Shown: positions 24,351-36,405 of the stretch, piece after piece | Layout: each line of letters starts with the position of its first letter | Numbering within the stretch: the stretch's first letter is position 1 | Program-made: the position numbers and the translations under genes | Notes under the pieces: generated by a model | The model's input: the letters and a program-made list of their open reading frames with translations, nothing else | Told to the model about the DNA's origin: nothing | The model's database searches: none | Origin: Delphinapterus leucas | Taxonomy: Eukaryota; Chordata; Mammalia; Artiodactyla; Monodontidae | Direction of reading: 5' to 3' | Length of the DNA stretch: 64,000 bases | NCBI RefSeq assembly: GCF_002288925.2 | Contig: NW_022098057.1 | Location: 65,968,193-66,032,192, forward strand

Positions 24351-26737
24351 CATAATATATGCTATCATTGTTTTCATCTCTTAAGTTAACCACAATGTCA
24401 TGAGACTTATTCTATAAAAATATAAAGGAAAAAAGGATTAAAGGGAAAGTTTTTGGTCGTGAAAGGGGGAATAATGTTACATTATCAAAGATTTAGGGGC
24501 TACAAAGTGCAAAACATGTAAAACAGGCCTTTTGTTTTATTTTTAATCAGTAGCAGAAAATACCAAGTCGTTTCAAAGATATTCTCTGTCCCTAGAAAGA
24601 TAAAATAAGTCCACGACACTTATTTGATATTTTCTATTATCAAACCAGATCTCTAGTTAGTTGAGCTGTTACTGATCAGCTGTACCATCTTCTTGCTTCT
24701 CATGCTAATCAGTAGAAGGAAGGGAGGGGTGGATGCCAGAACTTGAGAGACGGCAGGGAGAGGAGTGAGAATCCAGGTTGGGGCAGTATCAAAAATGGCT
24801 GAGAGGTTTGTGTTGTACCAATAAATCAAGTTTCAAAGGCATCCCCTTCACTTGTTAATAAAATTGTCTATGGCATCAACATCACTGGGTTATTTCAGCC
24901 TTTCTCATTATACCTTCTAAGCTATAACTTAAGAGATTAACTGGCAGACTGTCTACTCCAGAGCTTGGTCTGCCCTCTTTTTTGAGGAGATAGATAGATT
25001 ATTATTGTAACCACTATTTATGAAAGATTTCTGGCCTCTGGTTTCCTTAAAATATTTCCAAAGTCTACCCCCTCCTCCTTGGGTATCTTTCTCTGCAGGA
25101 TCCAAACTCAATGATTAAAGACACAAGTGGCTGACAGAGATCCCGAGAACCCATTATGAAAATGAAGGCAGAGACAACCTTTGTATTTTCCAATTTAAAA
25201 AGCCTTCATGACATAGCACATTTCAGGCTGAGAATGTTAAAAATTTATCATAGTTTCAGTAATTGCAGCTTCCTCTGGAACTTGGCATAAGATGGAATCA
25301 TTTGTAGAATGTATATTGTGTTTGGCACTCAGTAGGAAGCTTGCCAGGCAATACATTTAATTAGGAGCATGAGGAAAAGAGAATAATTGTAGTCTGTCAC
25401 AATTTATTATTGTTACTTTTAAGTTCTATATGTGTTTAAGATAGTCGTCTCATAACAAGGTGTGTATTTAAAGCTAGAGGTAAGTTCCTTTTCATCAGCC
25501 CAGGGTTTGTATACGGGGACATATATTCTTTTTGAGGGGAAGGGTACGTTAGCTACATCCCTTAGATAAAACTCTGTGTCCATTGTTTAACCTAAGTGAG
25601 CATTAGCCCCTCTCCTTAGTAACAAATTTTGTCCATTGTTTCAGACCTTGAAAATTGATGCATTGCCTTTTGGGAGCTTGGACAGCTTTATTTAAGTTTA
25701 ACTTTCTCTGGAGATGCATAGACATAATGAAATGCAGTGCCCGTCTTGAACATAACCATGTACATAGCATCTAGTCCTGCCTGATTCATAAAGTAAATTT
25801 GATAAGAGCAAGTCAAAAAAATTGTAATGATTAATGTTGATTTTTTAGAAAAATTCAAAGCAACCTGTGTCAGCAGATTCAAAGAGGAGAAGTATGGTGA
25901 TAACTATCTACTGAGGCCAGGTTTTCATCCTCTTAGCTGTGAGGTTCCATTTTTACAGGAAAACTTGCTTGTAATGTATTTGAGAGGCCCCATGAATAAA
26001 ATGCAGTGAAAGGGCCTTTTTGACATACTAGTCACAAGTGATTTGATGTTCAGGTTTTCAGGTGTAGAATACTCTGATCATTTTCCTTTGCATGAATCCC
26101 CCTATGTTGTATTAGTATAGAATGATAGTCCCTACATGAACAGAGATTTTTCTCTTCACAACACATCTTATTAGATTTAACATTAGGGCATCTACCCTCA
26201 AGACTGCTCCAAGATGTAAATAAGATATTGGACAAAGGTTGTGTCCATTCCCCTTCTCTTCAACTCCACTGTATTTTGGCCTCTCAAAATCTCCCTTTCC
26301 TCACCCTGACTGGCTTATTCCTTCTTCCCACCTTCCTCACTCTTCTCACTCCCAAAGCATCGAAACAGACGGCAAAGCATCAAAACAGTTGCATTAGTGA
26401 GTGATTTCTTCAGGGTCTTATTCTCTGCTAGGAACAAGGAACAGAAACCACATAATTGGAACAGCCAGTGTGCCGATACTCAGTAGAGGGTTAGGAATTG
26501 GACCTAAAGGAATAAGGAGAGGAGCAGTTTTAGGTGGATGGAACATTTATATTCATTCAGGTCAGTTATTCATTTATTTTTGAGGAATGAGAAGACAGAA
26601 AAATATCTCCTTATCCCACTCCAACTATGTAAGAAGTGTACTTCTTTCTTAACTACATTGCAAATCCCTAAATAAACCTAACTTTTATTCCACGGCATTA
26701 GAAACCAAAATTATCTTAAAATAACAAGCACAAAAAT
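24351..26737. other. Non-repetitive intron upstream of the first exon
   Basis: About 2.4 kb with no recognised repeat or exon. 24780-25180 is repeat-free and slightly richer in GC than its surroundings. Confidence 0.4.
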
Positions 26738-26960
26738 AACAACTTATTGAATGCTTACTTTGTTTAAAACAATGTTCTGAGCACTTTGTGGAAATTAAAT
26801 CATGAAGTCCCTAGAATGACTTCATGTGGTGGGTGCTCCTATTTCCTATCACTGGGAAACTGGGGCATCAAGTGGGAATTTATCTTGTTCGACTTACACA
26901 AATGGTAAGAAGCAGTCTCTTTGGGGAAATAGTCCACGATAGTGTGACTCCAGATTCATA
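26738..26960 (-). repeat. MIR SINE fragment
   Basis: 'attgaatgcttactttgttt', 'ttctgagcactttgtg' and 'actgggaaactggggcatca' follow the minus-strand MIR pattern. It ends roughly 500 bp before the CTNNA3 exon at 27457. Confidence 0.65.
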
Positions 26961-27456
26961 CTCAACTACTCTGATATTACTAGGAAATAATTGTGGAGGA
27001 GAGGTAATGTGATAAAAACAAAGTACAATTAACCAAAAGACTGTAAAAAAAAAAGATTAAAAATAGGAGGATTAACAGCATCCCTGCTAATCAAAGTACA
27101 CTGTTGAACATATAAGATGTCCAAAATCTCATGTTTCCACCCAGAATGAAGAAAATACCTTTGCCTTCAGGGGTCTGCATCCACCAAAAGTATCTCTGGG
27201 CTAAGGTTTATTGTACAAAATACATGGGAATGAAGATCAAATGGAGTCCATCTTCTTGGCAAAATATCCTGAATCTTAACAAAACAGGCCTTCTTTTTTT
27301 TTTAAATTTTTCATTTAATACTGGAATCTAATCATGGCCTGTTTAAAACTAAGTATGTAAAACCAATGGCTTATACTTTGGGGTACAAATCTTGTGTGTG
27401 TGTGTTTGTATCTTAGCATGAACCACTGCAACAAACATGTATTCTTTTATTTTAAG

Positions 27457-27562
27457 GGGAAAAGGACCACTGAAGCATACAACTGATGTGATCTATGCAG
27501 CTAAAATGATATCAGAATCAGGATCAAGGATGGACGTCCTTGCTCGGCAGATTGCCAACCAG
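27457..27562 (+). CDS. CTNNA3: CTNNA3 coding exon (exon 16 of 18 by homology), alpha-T-catenin actin-binding domain
   Basis: A 106-nt internal exon. The acceptor is a T-rich tract ending 'cttttattttaag' and the donor is 'cag|gtgagt'. The first base completes an arginine codon begun in the previous exon; then 35 whole codons follow, starting GKGPLKHTTDVIYAAK and ending RQIANQ, and the exon closes on a codon boundary. The stretch matches the alpha-catenin family signature GKGPLK..(S/T)DVI.AAK.I.E.GSRMD in the C-terminal vinculin-homology (F-actin-binding) domain. KHTTDVIYAAKMISES and VLARQIANQ match the T isoform as I recall it, rather than alpha-E or alpha-N. The protein links cadherin-beta-catenin or plakoglobin complexes to actin, mainly in heart intercalated discs and testis. 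The open frame runs on past 27562 to a stop in the intron, so the donor site defines the end. No damage is seen. Confidence 0.93.
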
Positions 27563-30500
27563 GTGAGTTCTTTACAAATGGATGTGATGAAAGTTCATGG
27601 TAATTGCTCTCTGTCATTTGACATTGTTTAAAACAAAGTTGAATTTTTACTCTGTTGGATTGTTTTTTCCTAAATTATTATTGAATTATTTTTAATTTTT
27701 TTTGCATAATTAACACACAAGTGGAAAATTTATTCTGAGGAAGTTTATTTCTTGGTGCTTTATTATTACTACTATTATCATTATTATTATTATTTAGGGC
27801 TGGATTATTTTTAAGATTTTTGAGCTTCAGATATATTCAAATTATTCTAAATATCAGCTTTATGAGTTTCAGATGTACTCAAATTATTTTAATTGGCTGT
27901 AATACCCAATGTTAGTATTCTTTTTCTTAATATCTCAGATTTCTTATTTTTGCTCTTCAAAATTAGTGCTTTTCAAAAGTATGTTAGGTTTTCTGTGTAA
28001 ACAATATGTTCTGGCATTCTATGTAAAACTGTGAGACAAACAGTAATTAGTAGAATACTGAAGGGAAGATATAAAATGTAGGAAGCATTTAATCCTTATA
28101 GATGCTCTAAATACTTGGTTTCCTTTCTTTAGATTTCTGATGTCTCTATTCCAGTTTTCTAAGCAGCAGCTACACTATTAGAGTTACCTTTTGCTTAACT
28201 TTAATTGAGAAATCTGTCAGTTTCTTTAATGTACTGAGATATTCAATTACTATTTCAAACTGAGATATAGTATTCCTTTGCAGGTTTTACATTATTCAAC
28301 TCCATAATACATATTTATCTATCTTTGGGGGAAAAAAAAACACTTGTCTTTTTGAGTCTGAAATGACTTCATATCTTTTTTGTGCATACACTTTAAGAGA
28401 AACTTTATTAGGCTACTTATTTTTATTTTTTTTTTATCCTCTTTTTCTTGGAAGCTGAGGAACTTTCTCTTATTAGATATTATATTTTTGGATATAAGGG
28501 AAGAGAAATAAACAAGGAAAAATAATAACAGAGACATATTTTAAAACATACTTGAATATATATATATATTCACATATATGGTCATATATATTTTTTCAAG
28601 TTCTTGCTACTACTCTGTAAACATTTTATTAATCTTTTTAGTATTCAGCATTTACAGTTAAAAACAAACTCTATTCTAATATAATTCAAAATCTATTATG
28701 AATAAATGAGTGAAGCCCAAATCTGCCCATGGTTTTCTGTGTTCTAGAATTTTATTGCATTCACTTTTATGAGACAAAATAGTGGTAAGATAAATGAAAC
28801 CATAATACATTAAACAGATTCATGTGTTCTAATAACTTTTAAAATACTTAATGATTCCTAGCAGTGTACTTCTGTTTGTTTTAGAATGCACAATTTTCAA
28901 AGTCCAAATAATTGTGTCACTTTGAAGTTGTCCTTTTCTTCTTGACTGATATTCTTCTTTAATTGGATTAGGTCACCTTGCAGTAGGTGCGTCTATAACA
29001 TAGCTGTATTAAATCATGCTATTGTTTTTAACATTATTCACATTGCATGGAAGAAAGCAAAAGTATTGTCTCACTTCCATATAACTTTGACATTTTAAAA
29101 GAAGCTTAAAGAAACAGTCACTGACTAATGAAGAATTATGGATGACTCTCTTTGGCCTTTTCCATTTCATATAGTAAAGTAGTTTCAAATGATATATTTA
29201 ATTTTCATCTGAAGAAATACGGTTCTGAAGAATCAGAATTGAATCACTTATTATAGTGACTATCTGGGAAGATTCTCTATGATTGTGCTTCGGATATCTT
29301 TTGATAGATCAACATAAAAAATTTAGACAAAAATAATTACTGAAATTGGTTGTGGAATACAATTGAATACTGTAAATAAGCAAGGCAGTTTTTACAGTGT
29401 CAATGTATATTATGAAAAAACTCTGCCAGAACATCGGTTGCTTTTAATTTTGAACAAACTAATAGCCCAAAAACCTTTTAATAATTTTTATGATGCTTTC
29501 CAGTCTGCTTTTGGCTAGAGTGTCAGAAGGTCAAACATCAATCAATTTTCAATTCTATCCAACATGGATTTGTGAAATATATATATAGTTGGGCCAAGTT
29601 AGTTTCATTCTATAAAGTTTCAGAGTCAAAGTTCATATGTAGAGAGAATGAAATGAAATCAAATTGAGACTTCTAGTTCTGCCTTCCTTGATTTTTTTTT
29701 TAACCCTTCTTCCCTGTCTTGCTTCCTTGAACATATGTTTATTGTATATAACTACATACAATTTACTACTCTGGCATTACCATTAGGTAGCTAGGAAGAG
29801 ATGATTGAAAATCTTCTGTTGTAACATACAGAAGCATAATGTAAGCTTACTTGTCCCAATCACTCAACATCTCTTGGATTTAGAATTATCTTGAGATGGT
29901 GAGGTAGATTTCATATGCCATCCAAGACCATGTTGTTTAAGTCCTATAGAACTCTGGTACAAATCCTGTCTCCATCAGCCAGTATATTCCTGAGGGTCAG
30001 GATGTTGTTAGTTATCACAATTCTTAAACATTTTCCTCATGAATAAAGAGAATGACAAGTTGGAAAGGTATGCTTCTTACAAATTTAGTATTTCAGACTC
30101 TTGGTACACATCTCTTTCTATTCTTTGACTCTTCATAGTAAATCATCATGTTAGCGGGTATTCTAAATTAGATGAACTGGAAGATACCTCACAAGGTAGG
30201 AATAATACACTGAAAGATCTCAATTAGTCACAGAAGCAACCTACCTCAAATAGAAAAGAGGTGAATAGGAAACAAAATAAAATTAACATCTGCTAAAGTG
30301 TTTTGTGCAAGAAGAGGACAAAATTGGACTTTCTAACCCCTGAGAGTTGTGTCTGAATCCTAATACTCCTTCACTGTAAATTTTCCAAAGCAAAGATATC
30401 CAGATTGTTGACTGGGTACTCCCACCTAACCATAACAGGACACAATTAAAATGAATTTTCAGTGTTAAATATATTGAAAGCCAAAACTAATTTAAGAAAG

Positions 30501-31634
30501 ATGACATTTAAAAAACGAGATAAAGAATTACAAGGCAAATCATACACAGTGCACTCAACTATGAACAAAACAATCTCCAAGTGTAATTTATATTGATATT
30601 TTGACAAAATATTGTTGGTGGCTAGCCTGATTTGTATTGTTTCCTGCTGATGTTATGAGTAAAAAAAAATGTAATAAAACTACACTAAAAAGAAACTTAT
30701 GAAGCATTAATTACATCATTCTAACATGTCTCTTAGGAATATAACTTCTAGATGCATCTGTGACAATATTTGTATTTTGACACAATTATTTGTCTGAAAT
30801 TTATCTTGAACAGAGAATTTGATACCTAGATTTGTTCTCCAGATTAATGAACCCCTGCTTTATAAAAATGAATGCATAGCAGGTTCCTCAGAAATTAAAT
30901 AGGAATAGATAAAATACTGAAAATATTTTATCTGTTTGCATCCTTGAAGTAAGAGTTTCCTGTTAAAAGGCATGCTGCTTTACTATTTTTCTTTTTTATT
31001 GGGTCTTTGTCATTTTCCCATTGAAACAATATCTTAAATGATTTGAGGGTGATTATATATTCAGTATTATTTCATGTATGCAAAACTATAGCCTTGGGTA
31101 CCCAGAATAAGGTATTTTATGGTCTAGGAAGAAGGGGCTATTTGGTGTAAGAGGGGAAGACGAAAGATGAGGAAAGTTTCTCCTTACAGGTGGCTGGCTG
31201 ACTTTAACCAAAAATTCCAAATAATCAAAATTTGTCTGAATTACCTTTCCACCATCCTTTCCATATCCATATTCTTTATACAGGGTAAAACATTTGTATA
31301 AGTTTATTTCAATCCCGTAACTCTTCAGTTGACACGTTTCAGGTTTCAGGGAGGGAGATGATGTGTTTTGAGTTTTAATCTAATACATAGGGAAGCCAAT
31401 CCTTCTGAGAATTTCTCATGGAAGTCAGCATAAAGCAGAAAAGTAGGTTGGGCCAGAACTTTATACCTACTAAAGGAAGGAGCTTTGATGAAGATGGAAA
31501 ATATCTTTGTCTTTAATTTGCATTAGTGTTCAAAGGATATGTCACTGATAGCAGTCTCTCAATGATTGTATGTCCAAACCAAGTTGAAACTAAAAATGAA
31601 TTTGAAGCATTTCTTAAACTCAAAACTATTTTAG
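27563..31634. other. First part of the intron between the two exons
   Basis: About 4 kb of AT-rich sequence with no recognised SINE, L1 or LTR. Simple repeats include a tat/tac run at 27765-27797 and a short (ta)n at 28556-28570. No additional exon was detected. Confidence 0.5.
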
Positions 31635-31796
31635 GGACTTCCCTGGTGGTCCAGTGGGTAAGACTCCGTGCTCCCAATGCGGGGGACCCAGCTTCGATCC
31701 CTGGTCGGGGAACTAGATCTTGCATGCATGCTGCAAGTAAGAGTCTGCACGCGCAACTAAGACCCGGCACAACCAAAATAAATAAATATTTTTTTT
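31635..31796 (+). mobile_element. CHR-type SINE, shorter form
   Basis: Plus orientation, head 'gggacttccctggtggtcca', then 'cttcgatccctggtcgggga' (B-box region), and a tail of aaataaataaa followed by T and A runs. The left flank caaaactattttag and the right flank aaaagaccattttag are near-copies, suggesting a target duplication with a mismatch. Confidence 0.93.
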
Positions 31797-32179
31797 AAAA
31801 AGACCATTTTAGGGACATCCCTGGTGGCGCAGTGGTTAAGAATCCGCCTGCCAATGCAGGGGACACGGGTTCGAGCCCTTATCCAGGAAGATCCCACATG
31901 CCACGGAGCAACTAAGCCCATTCACCACAACTACTGAGCCTGTGCTCTAGGGCGCGAGTGCCACAACTACTGAGCCTGCATGCCACAACTACTGAAGCCC
32001 GCGTGCCTAGAGCCCGTGCTCTGCAACAAGAGAAGCCACCGTGATGAGAAGCCCGCGCACCACAACAAAGAGTAGCCCCCACTTGCCACAACTAGAGAAA
32101 GCCTGCACGCAGCAATGAAGACCCTGCGCAGCCAAAAATAAATAAAATAAATAAAATTTTTTTTAAAAGACCATTTTAG
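31797..32179 (+). mobile_element. CHR-type SINE, long form, with perfect target duplication
   Basis: The element occupies about 31812-32164. Head 'ggacatccctggtggcgcag', B box ggttcgagcc at 31868-31877, then several copies of 'gccacaactactgagcc' that make it longer than the common form, and an aaataaataaaa tail. It is flanked by aaaagaccattttag at 31797-31811 and 32165-32179. It lies directly against the tail of the previous SINE. Confidence 0.95.
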
Positions 32180-33722
32180 TCTAAATAAGGAGATGTGACA
32201 AAATCTGAACAACATATACAATTTCTGGTAAAACAACATTTATGCACTGAAAAATGCCAAACTATAATTTCCCAACTATAACTCTCACAAGTCAGCAGGT
32301 CCACTGTAGACCATATGAATCAGTGTCGTCCTCCATCATGACATCATAAAAGAGCCCCACTGTATTTTTACCATACTTCCATAGATACCCTTCTCTTTTG
32401 TGTCTTAGAAACCTTAGTTTGCTAAAGAGCAGCAATGATAGGCATAACAAAGAAGAAAAACGTTCAAAGTATGCTGAGATTTCTGGACGTAGAATCAACC
32501 CAAATAAATGACTGACCAAATTTAATAGATGGGAGAGAGGAAGGAAGCACTCTTTATTGAGATAGTTAGTAGAACAGGAAAAATGGTTTTATAATAGGCA
32601 AGATGGAGTATGAGACAGTGGAGGGTTATATGTGTTGAGTGTGAAATCTTGATAAGACAGTGAGATGAGCTGGGGCAATACAATATGTATATGGATTTTC
32701 TGAAGACAGGGCTGGATGATAGAGATTTAGTCATGTTTATTTTGTAAGTGATCAGTGAAGCCAGAGCAGCATATATTGATAGTATTATCCAAGAAGAGGG
32801 TAAGAGTGAGAAGATGCCCAAGAATGAAAACTCAGAACACCAATAGGGGTGGCATTGAAAATTTTTAGCATGTTCGTGAACAAGAGGAGAGAAAGATGGG
32901 ATTACAGGGTTGAGGGAGGGATTTTGGTTTGAGGGACTTTATGTTGATAGATTCAAGGATAGAAAAAGACATTAAAAGTACAGAAAAAGTTGGGATCATG
33001 GATGATCTGTGACCCTGAGGAAGGTGAAATGAGACAGCCTCTGGGCTGGAGTATAGGTGGAGAAATGAGCCCTGTGGGAAGGGAAAGGTCATGGACACAG
33101 AATGCTTCTGCTCTCACTGGTTGCTTGAAATTTCTACTCTAGAAATTCACAATGACATCTAATAACTTTCCCTTAACAAACTTTGCCAGCTTAGCAGAAT
33201 TTGTTGTCTGTAATTGCGAAAGTCATTTTAACTGTGTCTTAAATAAAGTTTAAACTCCATTACGAGCAAAAAAAAAAATAGCTAAACTAATGGAATAAAG
33301 GTCTTTAAAAGTATTCACTTTGCTAATACCCTTAAAATTCAAACTGAAAGGTAATAAATGTTCTTCACTTTTCCTCTCATTACTAAATGATGTATTCTGT
33401 ATTGGTATGAAGCATCTTACTAGAAGAGTGAAAGCCGGTTTAATGTGCCAAAACCACTTAGGCTGACATGCCATCTGCTTGTCTGTAGTGAGTGTCCTGG
33501 TGGTTATAAAATTTAAATTAAAAAAAAGAAAATCCATGAATTAAAAAGCTAACCAGGTGTCCTGGTTAACATCTCCTATCTTACTAAACTGGGACATAAT
33601 AACCAAAATGTGTTATGATATTCTACCACTTGATTTGACTAAAAGTCCCTAGCAGTATTCCTTTAAAAGTTTTTTTGTACAAATTTTATTTTTTTTAAAA
33701 AGTAAAGGACATGAATGTTCTA
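32180..33722. other. Non-repetitive intron
   Basis: No recognisable young repeat. 32540-33110 is less AT-rich and could be a very old repeat I cannot name. Several minus-strand open frames of 75-99 codons cross it without family resemblance. Confidence 0.4.
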
Positions 33723-33897
33723 TTGGGTGGGCTGAAAGGTTTCTTCCTTAAGATGGCTCTAGTAGCACTTAGTAGTCTTTAATTTCATTTGAAACAATTT
33801 TGTTAGATCATGGGTGGCAGCTGTCATATCAGTGTGCATTTATAAAAAAGACTTATCAAAAGTGGTGAATTTTTGTGTAGCCATTTTAATATTGAAT

Positions 33898-35160
33898 ATG
33901 GAAGAAAAAAGGCAACATTTTCAGCATATTATGCTTCACTATTTCAAGAAAGGGAAAAGCCAACTGAAACGCACAAAAAGATTTGTGCAGTGTATGGGGA
34001 AGGTGCTGTGACTGATTGAATGCGTCAAAAGTGGTTTGTGAAGTTTTGTGCTGGAGATTTCTCTCTGGACAATGCTCCATGGTCGGGTAGAGTTGAAGTT
34101 AAATCAAAACAGTAACTGGGAACAATCAACGTTATACCACTTGGGAGATAGCCAACATACTCAAAATATCCAAATCAAGTGTTGACAATAATTTGCACCA
34201 GTTTGGTTAATGTGAATCACTTTGATGTTTGGGTTCCACATAAGTTAAGCGAAAAAAACCTTCTTGACCATATTTCTGCATGCAATTCTCTACTGAAATG
34301 TAATGAAAACATTCCATTTTTAAAACAAATTGTGACAGGTGATGAAAAGTGGATACTGTACAATAATGTGGAACAGAAGAGATCGTGGGACAAGCGAAAT
34401 GAACCACCACCAACCTCACCAAAGGCCAATCTTCATCCAAAGAAGGTGATGTTGTGTATATGGTGGGATTGGAAGAGAGTGAGTCCTCTATTACAGGGGT
34501 CCCCAACCCCCAGGCTGCAGACCGGTACCGGTCTGCGGCCTGTTAGGAACCGGGCCGCACAGCAGGAGGTGAGCGGCAGGCGAGCGAGCGAAGCTTCATC
34601 TGCCGCCCCCCATCGCTCCCCGTCACTCGCATTACCACCTGAGCCATCCCCGCCCCCCCGCCACCGTCAGTGGAAAAATTGTCTTCCATGAAACTGGTCC
34701 CTGGTGCCAAAAAGGTTGGGGACCGCTGCTCTATTATGAGCTCCTTCCAGGAAACCCAATGATTAATTCCAACAAGTACTGCTCCCAATTAGACCAACTG
34801 AAAGTGGCACTAGACAAAAAGCGTTCAGAGTTCGTCAACAGAAAATGCATAATCTTCCATCAAGATAATGCAAGACCACATGTTTCTTTGATGACCAGGC
34901 AAAAACTGTTACAGCTTGGCTGGGAAGTTCTGATTCATCCGCCATATTCACCAGACATTGCACCTTCAGATTTCCATTTATTGTGGTCTTTACAAAATTC
35001 TCTTAATGGAAAAAATTTCAATTCCCTGGAAGCCTGTAAAAGGTACCTGGAACGGTTCTTTGCTTAAAAAGATAGAAAGTTTTGGGAAGACGGAATTATG
35101 AAGTTGCCTGAAAAATGGCAGAAGGTAGTGGAACAAATGGGTGAATACGTTGTTCAATAA
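33898..35160 (+). pseudogene. Mariner transposase pseudogene, DD34D
   Basis: The likely start is at 33898 (MEEKRQHFQHIMLHYFKKGK), the N-terminal DNA-binding helix-turn-helix region. The frame is then broken around 33990-34170. It resumes with VWVPHKLSEKNLLDH, the conserved linker, and VTGDEKW with the first catalytic Asp at 34341. A hAT element at 34494-34728 interrupts the frame after IWWDWK. After it, YYELLPGN continues, then IIFHQDNARPH with Asp at 34864 and SPDIAPSDFHL with Asp at 34969. The last two Asp are separated by 34 residues, the mariner signature. A stop follows ERFFA, and the ancestral end is near 35160. All three catalytic residues survive in separate pieces. It is not of the Hsmar1/SETMAR sequence type as I recall it. 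Confidence 0.93.
34494..34728 (+). mobile_element. Non-autonomous hAT element (MER30-like) inside the mariner transposase
   Basis: A 235-bp element with ends caggggtccccaac and gttggggaccgctg (imperfect inverted repeats) and a GC-rich interior with CpGs. It is flanked by perfect 8-bp duplications ctctatta at 34486-34493 and 34729-34736, the hAT hallmark. The text 'gagcgagcgaagcttcatct' and 'ggaaaaattgtcttccatga' resembles the MER30 family as I recall it; the family name is from memory. It encodes nothing and needed a hAT transposase supplied in trans. Confidence 0.93.
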
Positions 35161-35535
35161 AGTTCTTGGTGAAAATGAAAAATGTGTGAGGCGCTTTTTT
35201 GGCCCACCCAGTACCAATCTAGGTCCCAAACTTTTTCAATTAGCTTTATGTAAAAATATAAAAGGTGAGGAAAACATAATTTGATTTTAATAACAGAGAT
35301 TTGGCAAATAGTAGAAGAGCATTCTTAAAGTGGGAATGATTCATCCTCCTGGTTCTGCTTCTGGGCAGCTAAAAGTGACTCAGAAAGACTTTCCAAACGT
35401 CAATAGAAAAGAAGGCTTTAACAAGTCTTATAGTATGGAATTTACCAATCACTATGTTTTTTATACTTCACTTACAAAACTACTATCTTTAGGTGTAACC
35501 AACATTTTCATCAATTCTGGGAATGAAGGGTAAAT

Positions 35536-35793
35536 CTGGATCAAGTAACTTTTTTTGTTTGTTGGTTTTTTTGTTTTTGTTTTGCGGTGCGTGGGCCTCT
35601 CGCTGTTGTGGCCTCTCCCGTTGCGGAGCACAGGCTCCGGACGTGCAGGCTCAGCGGCTATGGCTCACGGGCCCCAGCCACTCCGTGGCATGTGGAATCT
35701 TCCCGGACCGGGGCACGAACCCGTGTCCCCTGCATCGGCAGGCAGACTCTCAACCACTGCACCACCAGGGAAGCCCTGGGTCAAGTAACTTTT
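35536..35793 (-). mobile_element. CHR-type SINE with 18-bp target duplication
   Basis: Minus orientation, head at the right ('accaccagggaagcc'), T-rich interrupted tail at the left. The flanks ctggatcaagtaactttt (35536-35553) and ctgggtcaagtaactttt (35776-35793) differ at one base. It lies 325 bp downstream of the mariner. Confidence 0.95.
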
Positions 35794-36167
35794 AATTTCC
35801 AAAGTTCAACTTCAAATTTTCTACTCATTTGACTCATTCTTTGCTTAACACAATTCTAAACTCTTCTAGCATGGCCTTGAAAGTGTCTTGAGAGAGACTG
35901 TATGTTTTGCTTAAACTTAGGTGATTGCAACATTGGTTATCAGTTAACAATCTAATTATTAATTTGCAAGTTTGATTTTATCGGAAGTTATATAGTGGTG
36001 CTGGTCTTTAAGGAATAAATTCACCCAAATCCTACCTACAATATACAGATAAGAGTGTCAATTTAAGCAACCAATTTACAAATCAGAGTGGCAATTTACT
36101 GTTTATATATAAGACAAAACTGGCAGGAAGACTCATATTGTTCCTAGACCTTAGAGGTAGGGATTCG
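35794..36167. other. Non-repetitive intron
   Basis: No recognised repeat or exon. Confidence 0.4.
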
Positions 36168-36405
36168 AGCCAGATCATGTGAGCCTGAATACCAGCTTTA
36201 CTCTTTCTCAGTTGAGCAAGTCAATTAACTTATCTATGCCTCAGTTTCCTCCTTTGTTAAGGAGGAAACTGAGGCATGGAGAAGGAGGCATAGAACTTGC
36301 CTCATGAAGTTGTGTGATTATTAAAAGAGTTAATATAGGTAAAGCACCTAGAAGAGTATATGACAGATGGAACACTGTATGTGTCAAAGATTATCATTGA
36401 GTCCA
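36168..36405 (+). repeat. MIR SINE with rearranged core
   Basis: Plus-orientation MIR: 'gttgagcaagtcaattaact', 'tctatgcctcagtttcctcc', then at the 3' side 'gtaaagcacctagaagagta'. Instead of the usual continuation after the 'cctcagtttcctc' core, the sequence turns back into the reverse complement of that core (36259-36277) before resuming MIR-like text. Confidence 0.85.
36236..36277. repeat. Perfect 19-bp inverted repeat with 4-base loop
   Basis: The left arm atgcctcagtttcctcctt (36236-36254) and right arm aaggaggaaactgaggcat (36259-36277) are exact reverse complements separated by tgtt. The left arm is ordinary MIR core; the right arm replaces the expected MIR sequence. Confidence 0.97.

Larger units (their letters stand above)
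33723..35211 (+). mobile_element. Full-length mariner (Tc1/mariner) transposon split by a hAT insertion
   Basis: Terminal inverted repeats ttgggtgggctgaaagg (left) and the complement of ggcccacccag (right, about 35201-35211) are each bordered by TA (33721-33722 and 35212-35213), the target dinucleotide of this superfamily. Without the 235-bp insertion the element is about 1.25 kb, the normal size of a mariner. It encodes one transposase on the + strand with a DD34D catalytic triad. The transposase has in-frame damage, so the copy is dead. Confidence 0.95.

Noticed and set aside
33690..34011. Mariner left end considered as a miniature inverted-repeat element on its own
   Set aside because: The matching right end and full transposase remnants show a single full-length element.
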